Shown piece after piece: positions 1-11,305 of a DNA stretch of 64,000 bases. The translations under genes and the position numbers were made by a program. Below the pieces are notes generated by a model. That model was not told the DNA's origin and did not search any database. It was given only the letters and a program-made list of their open reading frames with translations. The DNA comes from Rhytidiadelphus loreus. Its lineage: Eukaryota; Streptophyta; Bryopsida; Hypnales; Hylocomiaceae. Location: contig OX344765.1 in NCBI GenBank assembly GCA_947034895.1, forward strand, positions 14,451,001 to 14,515,000, read 5' to 3'. The first letter of the stretch is position 1. Each line of letters begins with the position of its first letter.

Positions 1-520
1 TACCTGTATAGAACTTTCCAGCTGCCGATTGACAAACGCCCGGCACTTGGTGTTTTCATAAGTATAAACATACCCAGGTCTAGCATGAATATATATATTA
101 AAATCGCCTTGTCGAGATTCCTGAGATCATTTTCCAAGCGACACCAAATCTTAATTAGAATCCGTAGAAACCGGCCACTGAAATTCTTAACTCTCGAAAA
201 TTATAAACCTACAAATCGTCATCCTTTCAAGTCATTTCTAAAGAAAATTTAGCTATCCTGGCAGTGGAAAGGCATGCACCCCAAGTCCGTACCTCAAAGA
301 AATGCTCCCAGAGAATATCTAGAGGCATAACATGCCGAGCCAGAAACAGAAATGCCAGCTTCGGTTTCAAAGGGTCTCTACTTTGTAATAAACTCGAACC
401 GGCTTTTTCACGATCCGCTTGAAGCTTCACTAACGCAACCATCACCAGCGCTAAACCTAATAACGAGTACCCCCCGGATCTCCATCTCCACCGCGAGAAA
501 CCAAAAGATTTCTTCTTCAT
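1..520 (-). CDS. GT14/DUF266 (core-2/I-branching-like) glycosyltransferase, 5' part, runs off left edge
   Basis: Two coding exons are visible on the minus strand: 520-293 and 120 to the left edge. The ATG at 520-518 starts a short basic cytosolic tail (MKKKSFGF), then a hydrophobic signal-anchor segment (SLLGLALVMVALV, about residues 20-32). This is the layout of a type II Golgi membrane enzyme. After a stem comes KPKLAFLFLARHVMPLDILW, which matches the start of the catalytic domain in plant DUF266/GT14 proteins. The exon ends at a GTACGG donor after codon 76. The next exon begins after CAG at 121-123 and reads FNIYIHARPGYVYTY and then NRQLESSIQ, the next conserved blocks of the family. A possible donor GTA sits at positions 3-1, so the exon may end there. 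The family is thought to transfer sugars to cell-wall or arabinogalactan glycans in the Golgi; the acceptor is not deducible. GTG codons lie in frame upstream of the ATG, but they are unlikely starts in a plant. Confidence 0.8.
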
Positions 521-564
521 GGCTTCCCTGTCCACAGAGTCACGCTCACAATTTAACCCTCTCC

Positions 565-1100
565 AACACGAAATCTTAAGGACAAAACATGAGCAAAATT
601 CACAATTATTAGGTTTGCATCCCAGAGCTGGGAATTTCCCCCAACAACCTGGATTCAGTTTCTACATACCAGAAAAGTTAGCGAATCCCACCCCGAAATC
701 AAACATTCTGAAACTAAAATCAACGTAAACTCTACAATTCTTTCTAAAAAATCGCAATGGCAGTTAGATCCCGGTAGGACCTCGAGAGGTCAATACTGTA
801 AAGCGTTAAACTCCAACAACACATGAGATTCTCTACTTCCAAGTCTCAAGAACAAAACACGCGCAAACACATAATTAGGTTTGTATCCCAGTCTAACTGA
901 GAATTTCCCAACCTGACTTCTGTTTCTACAAAAAAGTATTAAACAAATCCCACCCCAAAAAACATTCTACAAAAATCAACGAAAACTCCACAATTTCTTT
1001 CGCAATGTCAGCTGGATCCCAGAAAGATCCCCGAAGAACCTCGAAAGATCATTACTGTAAAAAGTTGTTCTTCCAGCACATGCGAATCTCTACTTTACAA
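565..1100. repeat. Degenerate tandem duplication (about 270 bp, two units) in the glycosyltransferase leader
   Basis: The stretch from about 565 to 833 is repeated from about 836 to 1100. Shared blocks in the same order include AACAAAACACG-like sequence, ATTAGGTTTG then ATCCCAG, GGGAATTTCCC-like then AACCTGA/AACCTGG, AATCCCACCCC, AAAATCAACG, and a GGATCC-like block followed by GACCTCGA/AACCTCGA. It lies just upstream of the minus-strand ATG, so it is probably 5' UTR, a leader intron or promoter. Confidence 0.7.
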
Positions 1101-1239
1101 AGTCTAGTGGAATACTCTGTATCGACTGCGCTCCGGACACTGCACTTCAAGTGCCCAGCTCTAGCTTATCAGTAGTAGTTTTGTTACGCCGGCCAAGTTA
1201 GCCTCTTCATCACGGAGAATCTGAAAGTCTAGTTGCAAG

Positions 1240-1770
1240 TTCCCGAAGAAATCCTCGCTTGCTGATTTCCAAGATCCCAACTGTCTCGAGAAATCTCCAC
1301 ACGAAAGCGCACCCGAATCCGCGCACCCAAATGACTGAAACTCCGGGTACGCGAAAGAATCCCCACTTTCTGGAGGCAACAAGAAAAGTAAAATTCCGGA
1401 ACGAAACTGCGCAACTGACACGAATCTAGACGTGCGCGTGACTGACGACATGAGGCAACTCGAAAGCTATCTAGACTTCGGGATCTCACCTGATGTCAGT
1501 GTGGCTCTGGGACTACTGTCGGACTGGAGATGGCAGACTGAATCTGCAGGCAGATTAGAAAAGAAAAAAACAGAAAAAGGAAGGGGGGCTTGAAAGAGTG
1601 GACTCAGTGGAGACTGAACGGGCGGTGACGCAAGCTGTTCGCGATGAGCGCGCGCCATCGCCGATGGAGGCGAACGCAACGCGGAGAAGGCCGCTCGTCG
1701 CAGCGGGTGCCCGGCCGGGTGGGACCTGAAAACCCCGCGCGGGGCTTTACAGTCGAGAAATGTGCGCTCG
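1240..1770 (-). promoter_or_regulatory. GC-rich, CpG-rich promoter or leader region of the GT14 gene
   Basis: Base composition rises sharply here compared with the AT-rich desert to the right. It includes CG-dense runs around 1640-1745 and a short palindrome-like CCCCGCGCGGGG at about 1733-1744. No convincing coding frame is present on either strand. Its position upstream of the minus-strand ATG fits a promoter or first non-coding exon of that gene. The exact transcription start cannot be seen. Confidence 0.35.
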
Positions 1771-1942
1771 GCGGAGATTTCGGGGTGGCGTGAGAGTGTG
1801 CCCATGGGGTTGATTTGGGGAAATGGGAAGGGGGATGTGCGTGATGGTGTGATTTGTGGGTCTGGAATCTACGGTTGGGCTAGAAATTTAGTGGACGTCA
1901 TGGCACGGGGTCGTCATTTAGTAGTGTGCCTGGCATGCTTTT

Positions 1943-1975
1943 CAGGTCGATTTTCAGGTCGATTTTCAGGTCGCG
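1943..1975. repeat. Short tandem repeat, three copies of an 11-12 bp unit
   Basis: TCAGGTCGATTT is repeated in tandem, with the third copy turning into TCAGGTCGCGGG. No function can be read from it. Confidence 0.7.
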
Positions 1976-2109
1976 GGTGCCCTTCAGGTTTGATTCCATT
2001 CGTCTGGAGTGCATTCCGGAGGTGTGAGCTGGGGACCGACGTGGAGTAGGTGCACGAATACCGGGCTGAGACACGTGGCGGAAGGAGGGGGAACCTCCCC
2101 GAAGCAACT

Positions 2110-2600
2110 TTTGTCGTACATCTTGGGGGTTCCAGGAAGAGAAAGTCCATAAAGCGACCTCCTTCATAAAGCGACCTGGGTTCTACCACGGAAGTACATG
2201 TTGCTTTCTTCAATGTACCAATTGTGTTTGTCAATGTACTAGTGGAGAAAGAGCACAAATCTGGGGTTGACATAGATCGGAAGAGTTTGTTCACCTAAAG
2301 TTTCTACAATTGACTCTGAGAAGTCAATAGGAGCAATTGTACTCCTGAACTTATATAAAATAGCATTCTAAAACTCTAAGGCATGGGTACCTTTGCTACA
2401 CTATAGAAAATCACATCTTACTCGATGAAGAGAAGCCTATGAAGTGACCTAGTTCGAAGAGTAGTTTGTATCATAGAAGTACATTTTGTTTTCTTCAATG
2501 TACGGATTACATTTGTCAATGTACTAGTGGAGAGAGAAAGAGTGTGTGTGAAAACTAGGGGTTGACCAAATTGAAGAGATTTTTCACTGAAGTTCTGAGA
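2110..2600. repeat. Degenerate duplicated block, fragments of a dispersed AT-rich repeat
   Basis: About 2170-2300 and about 2440-2590 share order and sequence: AAGCGACCT/AAGTGACCT, then GAAGTACAT, TCTTCAATGTAC, TTGTCAATGTACTAGTGGAG and GGGGTTGAC. The AAAGCGACC and TTCTTCAATGTAC motifs recur in the TA-flanked elements at 7161-7455 and 40459-40783, so this is probably decayed material of that family. The rest of 1800-3140 holds no supported gene. Confidence 0.5.
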
Positions 2601-3149
2601 AGTCAATATGAACAATTGTATTCGTGAACTTATATCATCATATTTTTGGCTCAAATGTAAGACTACCTTTAGTTTAGTGTATAAAATCTTGAAAGGAAGG
2701 TTGTCATGCGTTTTGAGCCAATGAGAAAGAGTAATTTTCACTATAATACAAATAAGTGACACTTCAAAAAAGGGACCCCAACCTCATTAGTCAATAATGT
2801 TATGAAAGGGGGGGCCTTTACAAGAAGGTGGATGAAGATTTTGATGCTTTTTAGCAAAATAAATTATGACATGAAAAGAATTTAGACACCATATCTTCAT
2901 TTTTTTTCCTCATCCCTACATAAACTCATTTAGAACCTTCCACAATAATCATGAAGCACCAAGTGACTTCACTAGTTGCATCATTAATTCTTAAACATTG
3001 AGGCAAACATTTGGTGTCTGATGGATGACAAAAAATCTCTTAGTGTAGAATATGACGTAAAACAAAAGTGCAACTATTCTTCTTTGGAATTTTGTGTGAA
3101 AAGGGAAGATCTTCTATATTGCTTTGACTTCTTTGAAAATCACTTTTTA

Positions 3150-3854
3150 AAAAAATAAAAAATAAAATAGAGATTGGTTCTCTACATTTTTATATATGTG
3201 GTAAGCTTTTATTCATTCCATTTTGATTAATTAGATGAAAGTTATGAGGAATTTTAGTTTGGGTTAGTATGGGGATAGTTATGGAATGTTTACTTTAAAA
3301 TAAACTTTGAAGTCCTTTATTTAACTCAATTTTAAATATTTTTGGAAAAAAAAAATGTTAGGTGTAGATTGTTTACTACAACATTACAACCATTGGGATT
3401 GGCATTTTTCAATTCTATAAATAAATTGTTACTGCAATTTAGTATTTTTAATCATTCTCTACTTCTTTCTACATACTATTTTTTTCCTATATGTTGTACA
3501 ATTCCAAATGATCTAAATTATTTTAAGCATTTAGACAACTTGACTTGAGGAATGAATCGAAAGAGTAACCACCATTTGGGAATTTTTTTCATACAAATAT
3601 GACCTTGTGAAGTGCAGCTGCCCATATTTTCACAAGGCCCCCAAAGGGATTTTTGTCACTTCAAACGTTAATATCTTGCAATCTACACGGTGGAAAATTC
3701 TGAAATTTTTTCCACATCTTCTCTAACTATTTTACTACAAGATCATATAGTTACATTTGTCTAGAAATGTTTTTCATCTAAAATTTGGTGCTTGTAAATG
3801 CAAGGGCAGTTTTAGAGCAGTTTTGGTGAAAACATAGTCTCTGATATTTAGGGG
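3150..3854 (+). mobile_element. 5'-truncated copy of the 920-bp piggyBac-like TTAA element
   Basis: The sequence runs in parallel with the interior and 3' part of the intact elements at 17745-18671 and 36467-37386. Shared landmarks are TTCATTCCATTTTGAT, GTTATGAGGA, GTGAAGTGCAGCTGCCC and ATATCTTGCAATC. It ends in TTTAGGGG followed by TTAA at 3855-3858, the expected right end and target site. The left 220 bp or so of the element is missing or unrecognisable. Confidence 0.65.
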
Positions 3855-3943
3855 TTAAAGGACAAGCACCTAAAAACACCACTTTTATTGGTTTCATATT
3901 CTCTTGTGGTGAAATTCTACTTTACTTTTAATGAGCTTAGTAG

Positions 3944-4525
3944 CTAGGGGAGGACACTCTCACTACATTTGGGGTACCCACGTGCGGCGGTGGAAAAAGT
4001 AATACATGTAATTCACCTTGAATAAACTATAATTTCATTCTAAAATTTTGAGCTTTGTTTAACAATGACTAAAGGTTTCTATTGACAAAAAATTCAATTC
4101 CAAATAACATAAGATATATTGTCTAGAAAGGGTTGAAAAATGAACTAAAATGGCATGTTCTCCAACTAAAATATTTATAGAGCTCACATGAAGATGACTA
4201 TTGCATCAATATTCAACCAAAATAAACTTTCAATAGAAAGCTATTCTATATAATTTTTTTTTCATTTTTTTCATTTTTTTTCTTATATAATATAGAGGTG
4301 TGAAAGTTATTTTCAGCTTTACAGTGTATCTTTTTTCTTCAAAAATTTATAACTAATTACTATTAGCACAAAAAAATACCAATAATTCAAAACATAAACT
4401 TCTAAAGTAGTAAAATCTATCCATAATTTTTTTTTGAAAAAGAAATTAAATTTTAAGGTGTATTACTTGTTTTACTTTTTCCGCCGCACGTAGGTTGCTA
4501 AAACATAGGGAGTGTCCTCCCCGGG
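3944..4525. mobile_element. Non-autonomous hAT-like element, copy 1 (582 bp, 8-bp target duplication)
   Basis: The ends are CTAGGGGAGGACACTC and GAGTGTCCTCCCCGGG. They form inverted repeats that continue inward through ACGTGCGGCGG with AAAAAGTAA and the reverse complement near 4474-4500. The 8-bp sequence CTTAGTAG flanks both sides (3936-3943 and 4526-4533). An 8-bp duplication and a terminus of the TAGGG type fit the hAT superfamily. There is no coding capacity. A nearly identical copy lies at 53013-53595. Confidence 0.8.
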
Positions 4526-4620
4526 CTTAGTAGTGACTTCAAGAGAAATCCACACACACTAAATTGTTTTAAGTTTCTAACACTTAGGGAGTATTTTGTA
4601 ATATTTGATATTATTTTGTA

Positions 4621-5102
4621 TAAGGTAAATCAGCCCATTGTGGTCAATCGGTCCATAGTGGTCACCTACCAAATGACTCCATTATGTTTTTTTTCATTTT
4701 TTCAGATTTTAGCTTCAATCCATGTCTTACATGACAATAGTGAAGTAGTTAGTGAGTAGTGACCGCATTAGGTACTTCCAATTTTTCAGTGAGAATTCAT
4801 TGTGAAAATTGATTTTTTAGGCCTTCCATGTTAGAAAAGACTTTGACTACTTTAGGTGAACAACATGAGCATGATGGATTCAGATTTTGTTGGTTCTCAG
4901 GTAGTCTACAAACTTTTTTGGGTCATGATGCATTGAACACTTCAAAAATTCATAACAAATTCATACCTTGTCAAAAAAACATAATTTCAATTGCTCTCAC
5001 TCTTTCTCACACTTATACTATTGTGGGAAAAAAATTAAAAAAATTCAGTAACCACATGATGTCTAACTCCTTTTTCTAACCACAATAGGCTAGTTTACCT
5101 TA
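4621..5102. mobile_element. TA-flanked MITE, family with TAAGGTAAAT ends, copy 1
   Basis: It begins TAAGGTAAATCAGCCCATTG and ends with the near-complement (CAATAGGCTAGTTTACCTTA). A TA at each edge is compatible with a Tc1/mariner-type target duplication. The interior (GACTACTTTAGGTGAACAAC, GAGCATGATGGATTCA) recurs in a second copy at 39255-39712. A fragment of the interior is also recognisable near 6895-6985. A reading frame at 4828-5079 exists only because this repeat is open by chance; it is not called as a gene. Confidence 0.7.
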
Positions 5103-5461
5103 AAGCATTGTGAATTTTAAAGTTGAAAGCATTAGGTATCTATATGTGCCATTTGACTCCGATTGAATGGACACCTTGGAAACTCAACGCTCCAACTTTC
5201 AATGATTCTTCACTAAAACTTGTGGTATTTTTGGATGACTATATACAAGTGACCATTAGGGCTAAAGTAAAAAACAATTGTACTATTTTGTATCACACCA
5301 TTTGGTTTTGGTGTTCTACTTGAATTACCATTGAATTTTTACCAAGATTACATAAGGAGAATATAGCTCTATTATATTTTAGGGGTAATAAAATGATTGT
5401 GTAATAGTACTCCCAAAAGTCTTTGTATTTTTGTGTTTTTTCAATGCTTTTGAGTACCTTT

Positions 5462-5660
5462 CACTAGTAGAAATTTGGTCTTTTGCAACATGTGCATAAG
5501 TCATTCTTGATGTCCCCAAACAACTTATTTTTGCAAAAACAAGTCATTTTGGATGAATTATTCTAGAGACCATTAAAAAAATTACTTTTTCAAAAAACAA
5601 GTTTTTATAGCAAGCTATTCCATACGACAATAGTTGTAAAATACCAAATTTCTACTAGTG
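5462..5660. mobile_element. Small CACTA-like foldback element (199 bp)
   Basis: The two ends are inverted repeats of about 28 bp that begin CACTAGTAGAAATTTGGT. Such CACTA(N)nGAAA termini are typical of plant CACTA/EnSpm elements. TTT flanks both ends, consistent with the 3-bp target duplication of that superfamily, although homopolymer T makes this weak. No transposase is present. Confidence 0.75.
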
Positions 5661-5663
5661 TTT

Positions 5664-7160
5664 TTTTAGGAGTTACAACTTGAAACTCTTATAGACTCAT
5701 TTCATGAATCTTTTACCTTTTTGTAGAAGGATTTCCTAAAAATAATTTCACAAATGTTTTAGGTTGTTGCTTGATGAGGTTTGCAATCTAGGGGTTTTAG
5801 TGGTTCGTGAATGACTGCAAATTTGACTTTTCTTTGTTACATGTCTTCCTAGGGATTTCACAACAATGGCTAAAAAGCCATCTAGAAACTATAGACCCAT
5901 TTTTTTTTTTAAACTCAATTGGGACGCAACGTTTCTATGGAAATTACAACCTCCTATTGTAATAGTATTAGAATACAATTCTAAATACTTCAAAATACTC
6001 ATATGAGACTAGTGGAGACAAATTGGAAAAGAAGAAGGATGAAAAGGGAATTTCATTTGCTCATGTGAACAAATGGAGAGGAGTCACGTACATGCCTAAA
6101 CTGCAAAAATCAAGGAACAAACAAACAGTCTAGATTTTTTTGACCTCGCTAGGAAATAATACTCACATGTAATAATAAAATTGATAGTACTAATTTTTAG
6201 AAATAGAAAAATACAACAAATAGTACACATGTTTCTTGCAGATGACCTATTAGTTAAGGCCCAAATGTAGAAGCTGGAAAAAAGAAAAATGACGCTATTA
6301 GGTGCAACTTCTTGAATGGATGAATTGAAATGGAACTCAATGATACTAACATTAGTGAAGGTTCACTTGAATTCAATATATCACATTTTATATTTTTGTT
6401 GGACGTGACTTTTGAAAACATGGATTTAAAAAATGTGTAATAGGTTTGATCTTGGTGTAATTTAAGTGAACCCTAGAGGACCATGTCTATTTTGCTTTAG
6501 ATCTAATCATTTAGATACCATGATCAATTGGATGGAGAAGATACAATTATAATATTTAAAGCAATAGGATTCCCTCCAAATCTTGTATGATTTACAAGCT
6601 GAAAAAGAGTGGGAAAGAAAAAGGTTCTTTGAAACCATAAAACTATTATCTACTTTAGTTAATATGGAGAATGTTAAGTGGACTTCTCATTCATGGAGAA
6701 TGTCATGGACCTTGGCCTATAATAAGTGTAAAACAAATTTCAAGTACCAACCTATTTATCATCCAATTGTTACTTTGAGAGTTCAATTAGACCCTTAGTC
6801 TAGTTTGGTGTAACTTATCTCTATATAAGACCCCATTATGTCCACACAAGATGATCTTTATGGATGTGTATTAACTAGTGGCATTATCAACTCTAGGGCA
6901 CTACACTTCCAAAAAGTCATAGCAAATTCACACTTGATGAGAAAAGAAAAATTTCAATTGGTATTGCTTTCTCTCACCTCAAATGGGCACATCAAAAAAT
7001 TGTGGCACAAGTAAGGTCAACGATCTTGGTATCAACAATTTTGAATATTCATCCCTGGCTATAGAAGATAAGTGAGCCCTTATGGGCAAAAATGGAAGCA
7101 AACCAATTTCAAAGCTTGAATGTACACCACTAATATAATTTTGCTCACAATGGACTCACT
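5664..7160. other. AT-rich intergenic stretch without a supported gene
   Basis: No frame here shows a family signature, splice-supported structure or clear coding bias. A short open stretch at 6583-6798 begins at a non-ATG codon and matches nothing I recognise. Fragments at about 6895-6985 resemble the interior of the TAAGGTAAAT MITE. Otherwise I see nothing in it. Confidence 0.5.
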
Positions 7161-7455
7161 TAAGGTAGTCTCCTTTTAAAGCGACCATTTAAGAGCTAAT
7201 TGCCTTTGGAGGGAAACTAAACTCCTTGAAACAATTTATAGTAAATTTTTATAGGAAGAAAAATGGAATTGGCATCAAACCCAAGTTGTTTCATATTTTT
7301 TTTGAGCTTTGTAGAATTACTTACAAATTTTTTAATTTGAAATGCGAAAAGTCATTAAAAGCAACCATCTCTTGAAATGTACATTGTTGGTACATTGAAG
7401 AAAGTAAAAAGTAACTTTGTGTCATGGTCGCTTTAGAGCAAACTACTTTACCTTA
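7161..7455. mobile_element. TA-flanked MITE, family with TAAGGTAGT ends, copy 1
   Basis: It starts TAAGGTAGTCTCC and then carries TTTAAAGCGACC. It ends with the inverted counterpart GGTCGCTTTAGAGC, then ACTACTTTACCTTA. TA occurs at both boundaries. Its interior (AACTCCTTGAAACAATTT, TGTACATT, TTGAAGAAAG) matches a second copy at 40459-40783 and an inverted partial copy at about 37500-37690. Confidence 0.7.
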
Positions 7456-8036
7456 TATACAGTGAACAATTAATACCAATAATAAACAACAATAAGTTAG
7501 GACCACCCATTCCCAACTAGAACCCCATACCCAACATGTAGGGTGTAATTATTTCCAACCAAGGTTGGAACAAATTTCCAACCGATGCTTTAAATGGGTT
7601 TTTTTTCCTCTTTTTCAAGGTTAGGACTAGTAAGGTCGTGATACATGTCCCGAAGTAGTGAGCAAGAAAGTAGGAAGTAGTGAATGGGAAAGTAATTTTT
7701 GAATGATCGGAATTGGAAGACTCTAGATATCGGATATGGGTCCAAACCAATTTTTGGCTTCTAGAATTCATCTAATGTTTCAATTCAAGCAATAGAATTA
7801 CCAATTTTTTGGCAATCCTCATCATTTCTGTCTTTGCACCTCCGGAAATATTTGCTTTGCCTTGCACTACTCCAGAATTGGTTATTTGATCGATTATGGG
7901 TGGCTCCTCTATAGATGAACAACAAACAAGTGAACAAGCAATTGCAAGAGAAGAATACGCAAACAAGAACATTGACTACACTATGAGCTGAAAGTGGGCA
8001 ACAAAGGAATCCTGTGTGAGTCCAAATACATGATTC

Positions 8037-8345
8037 ATGATTGTAGGCCATGTGATTGTAGATAACCAAGAACTCAAGGTCATTCTCAATAACAACAACA
8101 AGCCCCGGTGGAAAGGCTGGTTCCGTCTAAACCACATCATGAACTTCTGCTTTCATGGCATCTCGAATATTGACAGAGCTACTTTCGGAAAGCAGAGTGG
8201 AAGCGTAACTTACAAGACATCAATGATCTTGACAGACAGGGCTTGTTCATAGAAAACGTCAATTTTCCAATTACATCCATTTGGAAGAAATTCACGACTT
8301 TGGCAATCATTTTCAAAGACCAGGTGGTGCCCCAAAACACAAATT
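8037..8345 (+). pseudogene. Possible broken coding fragment of unknown family
   Basis: One frame reads IVGHVIVDNQELKVILNNN and continues through KPRWKGWFRLNHIMNFCFHG up to about 8215. A different frame then reads QDINDLDRQGLFIENVNFP and ITSIWKKFTTLAIIFKDQVV to a stop next to the element that starts at 8348. Both halves look like a real protein in composition and helix pattern, and the switch between them is a frame change without obvious splice sites. I do not recognise the family. Its truncation exactly where the neighbouring element begins suggests an old gene fragment interrupted by an insertion. Chance remains possible. Confidence 0.35.
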
Positions 8346-8347
8346 GA

Positions 8348-9285
8348 CCCTTAAAAAGGACCAAGTGTTTGTTCTACGTAGGCAAGAAATCTTGGGTAGG
8401 TTCCTACGAAGTCATTTTTGGCCAGATGTTCATGAAATTTGGATACAATGTGTAAATATGCATGTACCTCCTTCATGAAAAACTATTTATTTTTTTCTAA
8501 TCAGGTGCCCGGATCAAAAGTTATGTTGCCCTTACCTTTTGGGGCAATTTGGGAATCTTTGGAGAATCTTTTGCAAAAAAGATCATCAACTTTTGAAATT
8601 TGGCATGTATGTAACTGATAAAATATGGCATACAATTGTCTATAAAAAAAGAAGAAAATAAAATTTTACTCCTCAAATCACATTCTAGGAGGAGTCAAAC
8701 TTTGTTAGCTATGTCGGTGTGGTTTCAAGGAAAAACATTTTCTTATAGCTTCAAGTCCTATTAACTTGCATTCAATGAAGCCAAAATTCTTGAAATTTTT
8801 TCCACATATTCAAAATGTTTATCTCTAACTTTACACCAATCAGATTTCAAGTAAAAAATTTCCTCATTGCACAAGAAATTGTCAAAAAATGACTAATGTA
8901 TTGCAAATTCACTTAAACCTCCTTGCATTGCAGGGTGATTTAGAATAAGCTAAACTCCATATACTTATGAGTGGTTAAATTTTTTCATAATCATTTAGAA
9001 TAAAAATTTTACTCCAAAAGGGCCCAAAGTTTGCTGAGTGACCCTGTTTTGCAGGAATGATAAAAAGTTTTTTTTCTCACTTCAAATGCTATATAGTCTT
9101 TCAATCCACGTGGTCAAATGGGCTGAATTTTTTTTCCACGTTTTGGTAAAATACTTACCTTCAGTTTTGTATGGTTGAAGTTTCAAAAAAAAAATTCAAT
9201 TTTCATTTTTGAATAACATACCTTAAACCCTCTGTTTTTGACAATGTCTCCCTAAAAAGAAAAGAAAAAAATGACCCTTTAGGGG
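8348..9285. mobile_element. piggyBac-like TTAA element, diverged copy (938 bp)
   Basis: The left end reads CCCTTAAAAAGGACC after TTGA (a one-base change from TTAA). The right end reads ATGACCCTTTAGGGG followed by TTAA at 9286-9289. Left and right ends are inverted repeats with the core CCC(T/C)(T/A)AAA(G)GG(A/T)C. The interior shares GGTAGGTTCCTAC near the left end with the GGCAGGTACCTAC block of the other copies, and GTGCCCGG with the copy at 33.5 kb. No coding frame is present. Confidence 0.7.
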
Positions 9286-9419
9286 TTAATTTCTACCAAT
9301 CCTAGTTTGGGAAGCTTTGTGCAATTGAATGTCATAGTTTGGGTGTCTGATTGAATTGTGTCAGCATAACAAAATTGACACTTGTGGATTAAGTGCACCC
9401 ATTTGTGTTGCTCTCTCCA

Positions 9420-9645
9420 CACTACACTAATGATGATAAATAGTGTTACCTACACTAATTGATTTAAAAGAGCTATAAGTTTTTATTGTTGATGAATATT
9501 TTTACCAACTATAGGTGTAAAGTTCTCCCACTTAAAATGATATTAAGATCTATACACTCAGTAAAAATATTCATCAAAAGTAAAAACTTATAGCATTTCT
9601 AAAATAGTTAGTATGGCTAACACTATTTATCATCATTAGCATAGT
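9420..9645. mobile_element. Foldback MITE (226 bp) with CACTA-type tips
   Basis: The left arm (CACTACACTAATGATGATAA then ATAGTGTTA) and the right arm are inverted copies. A second inner pair (AAGTTTTTA then TTGATGAATATTTTTAC) continues the pairing toward the centre, so the RNA would fold into a long hairpin. The 3-bp flanks do not match, so superfamily assignment is uncertain. Confidence 0.65.
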
Positions 9646-10343
9646 GATCTATGGAAAAAAAGTTACTTTAATTTATCTTAAGCCATGTGGAAACAATGTT
9701 CACAGAAGTGCTGAAGCTATTTCTGTTCATGGGCATGGATGAACCATCCAAAATTTGAGTGAAAAATCATTTATTCAACTACTTAAACAGTGTTTACCCA
9801 TCCAAAAATAGTGATAATATTCCAGGACTTTTTTTTAGCAATTCAGCAATTTCATCATGAGAAAGGGGAATCTCTCACCAAATATTGCTTTAAATCTCTT
9901 TTTGTTACTTCTGAGCAAATGATGGCTCAAGAAATCCCTGGACCCAAGTACACGAATCAAAAAGTTACTTTAACATGTTTCTTTAACATCAAGTTATACA
10001 TTTGCACATAAATCAATCATTCCTTGCCTACATTCATTTCATATCAAGATCAAAGCTTACAAAGCCCATTCCTTTAACCCTAAGAGGATACAACACACTA
10101 AGTGTCCAAAGGATGATGACAAAGGATCCTTCTATGTGGGATAAAAGTGTACATATTCATCCTTGCATGGAATTTTGTGTAAAAAGGATGTCTTGTATAG
10201 TAGTTTGACCTCACTAGAAGAAAGCTATGTTGAAGTCAATACAATCTACATGATGTTTTTTTTGTTTCTAACACAAAATCTTGCGTTGGAAACAAAAAAA
10301 ATTGCGTTGGCTTTGAATGAGTGTTCTTGGTGTTTTTATTTAA

Positions 10344-11305
10344 CCCTTCATCGCCTGAGGGGACGAAAAGTGTCCTCATGTATAATTCAAAGTGTTGTAA
10401 CATTTGCATCCGATATCCGAATTCAATAAAACTTGTTGGTAAAGTTGCGCTCTCTCTTCTAGTTTGTGTGGTAAAATTTTCAGATCAATCCAAGATTTAC
10501 AAATTAAATGGGAGCCAATCAAAGTTCACAGATCCAATTTGAATTCACCAAACTGCATTTGATGGCTGAAACTTTGGGGGGGGGGGTGTATCTCCTTCAT
10601 ACAATATTCTATTTCAATAAAAAATTTTGGGTTATGTTCCCCTTTTATTCTAGTTATTGTGGTAAAATTTTCATGTCAATACAAGCTTCTTTGAATGTTT
10701 GGGAGCAATTCAAAATTTAAAATCCAGCCATTTTCGGGTTACAGTGAAATTTGGCGGCTTGTAACTTCTTCATACAGTGTCCATTTTCAATAATTTCTTT
10801 TGTGAAAGTTGTGCATACTAATCTAGTTTGTGTGGCTAAAATTTCACATGAATCCAAAAAGTAATGTGACTGAGATGCTTTTTAGTGGAGGAGGTTTAGC
10901 CTTACATGGTGTTTTTTGCAACTTTTCATGCTATTTTTTGACATTTCAAATCTGTTTTGCAGACACATTGAGTCAATTGAATGATATTTTTTTTCACCAA
11001 TGTGTTTATATGTTGATTTTGAATCACTTTATAGTCTCAAGTTTTTTCATTTGAGTAGGTTTAGAAGTCGAATTTCACCTCCAAATGTGTTTTTTGGAAA
11101 ATTTCAGCATCCTTTTTTAACACTAAAACATTATAATCTTTCAATCCAAGCAGTCAAATGGCTTCAAATTTTTTCTGTGTCATCTACAACATGCTCAATA
11201 CAATATTGTACGGTTAAGATTTCTATAACTTAGCGACATCTAAATTTACAACACTTCAAAAGAAACGCTGTTTTTTACCTTGTTTGGACTTCAGGCGATG
11301 AAGGG
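10344..11305. mobile_element. piggyBac-like TTAA element of a second family (962 bp) with internal repeats
   Basis: TTAA at 10340-10343 and at 11306-11309 encloses perfect 15-bp inverted ends CCCTTCATCGCCTGA. This is the signature of piggyBac-type insertion: TTAA target and termini beginning CCC. Inside, about 10400-10870 contains three degenerate units of about 170 bp, each ending in a version of TCTAGTTTGTGTGG followed by TAAAATTTTCA and ATCAATCCAAG. There is no coding capacity. It is distinct in sequence from the GGACC-type TTAA elements in this window. Confidence 0.85.

Noticed and set aside
3944..4525. Mutator-type origin for the 582-bp element, because a 9-bp match flanks copy 1
   Set aside because: The second copy (53013-53595) shows only an 8-bp duplication, and the terminus is of the hAT type; the ninth base in copy 1 is best explained as chance.
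7517..8069. Minus-strand frames that start with a signal-peptide-like hydrophobic segment (MFLFAYSSLAIACSLVCCSS)
   Set aside because: No conserved block follows, there is no splice-supported extension, and the neighbouring plus-strand frame looks more protein-like. Left uncalled.
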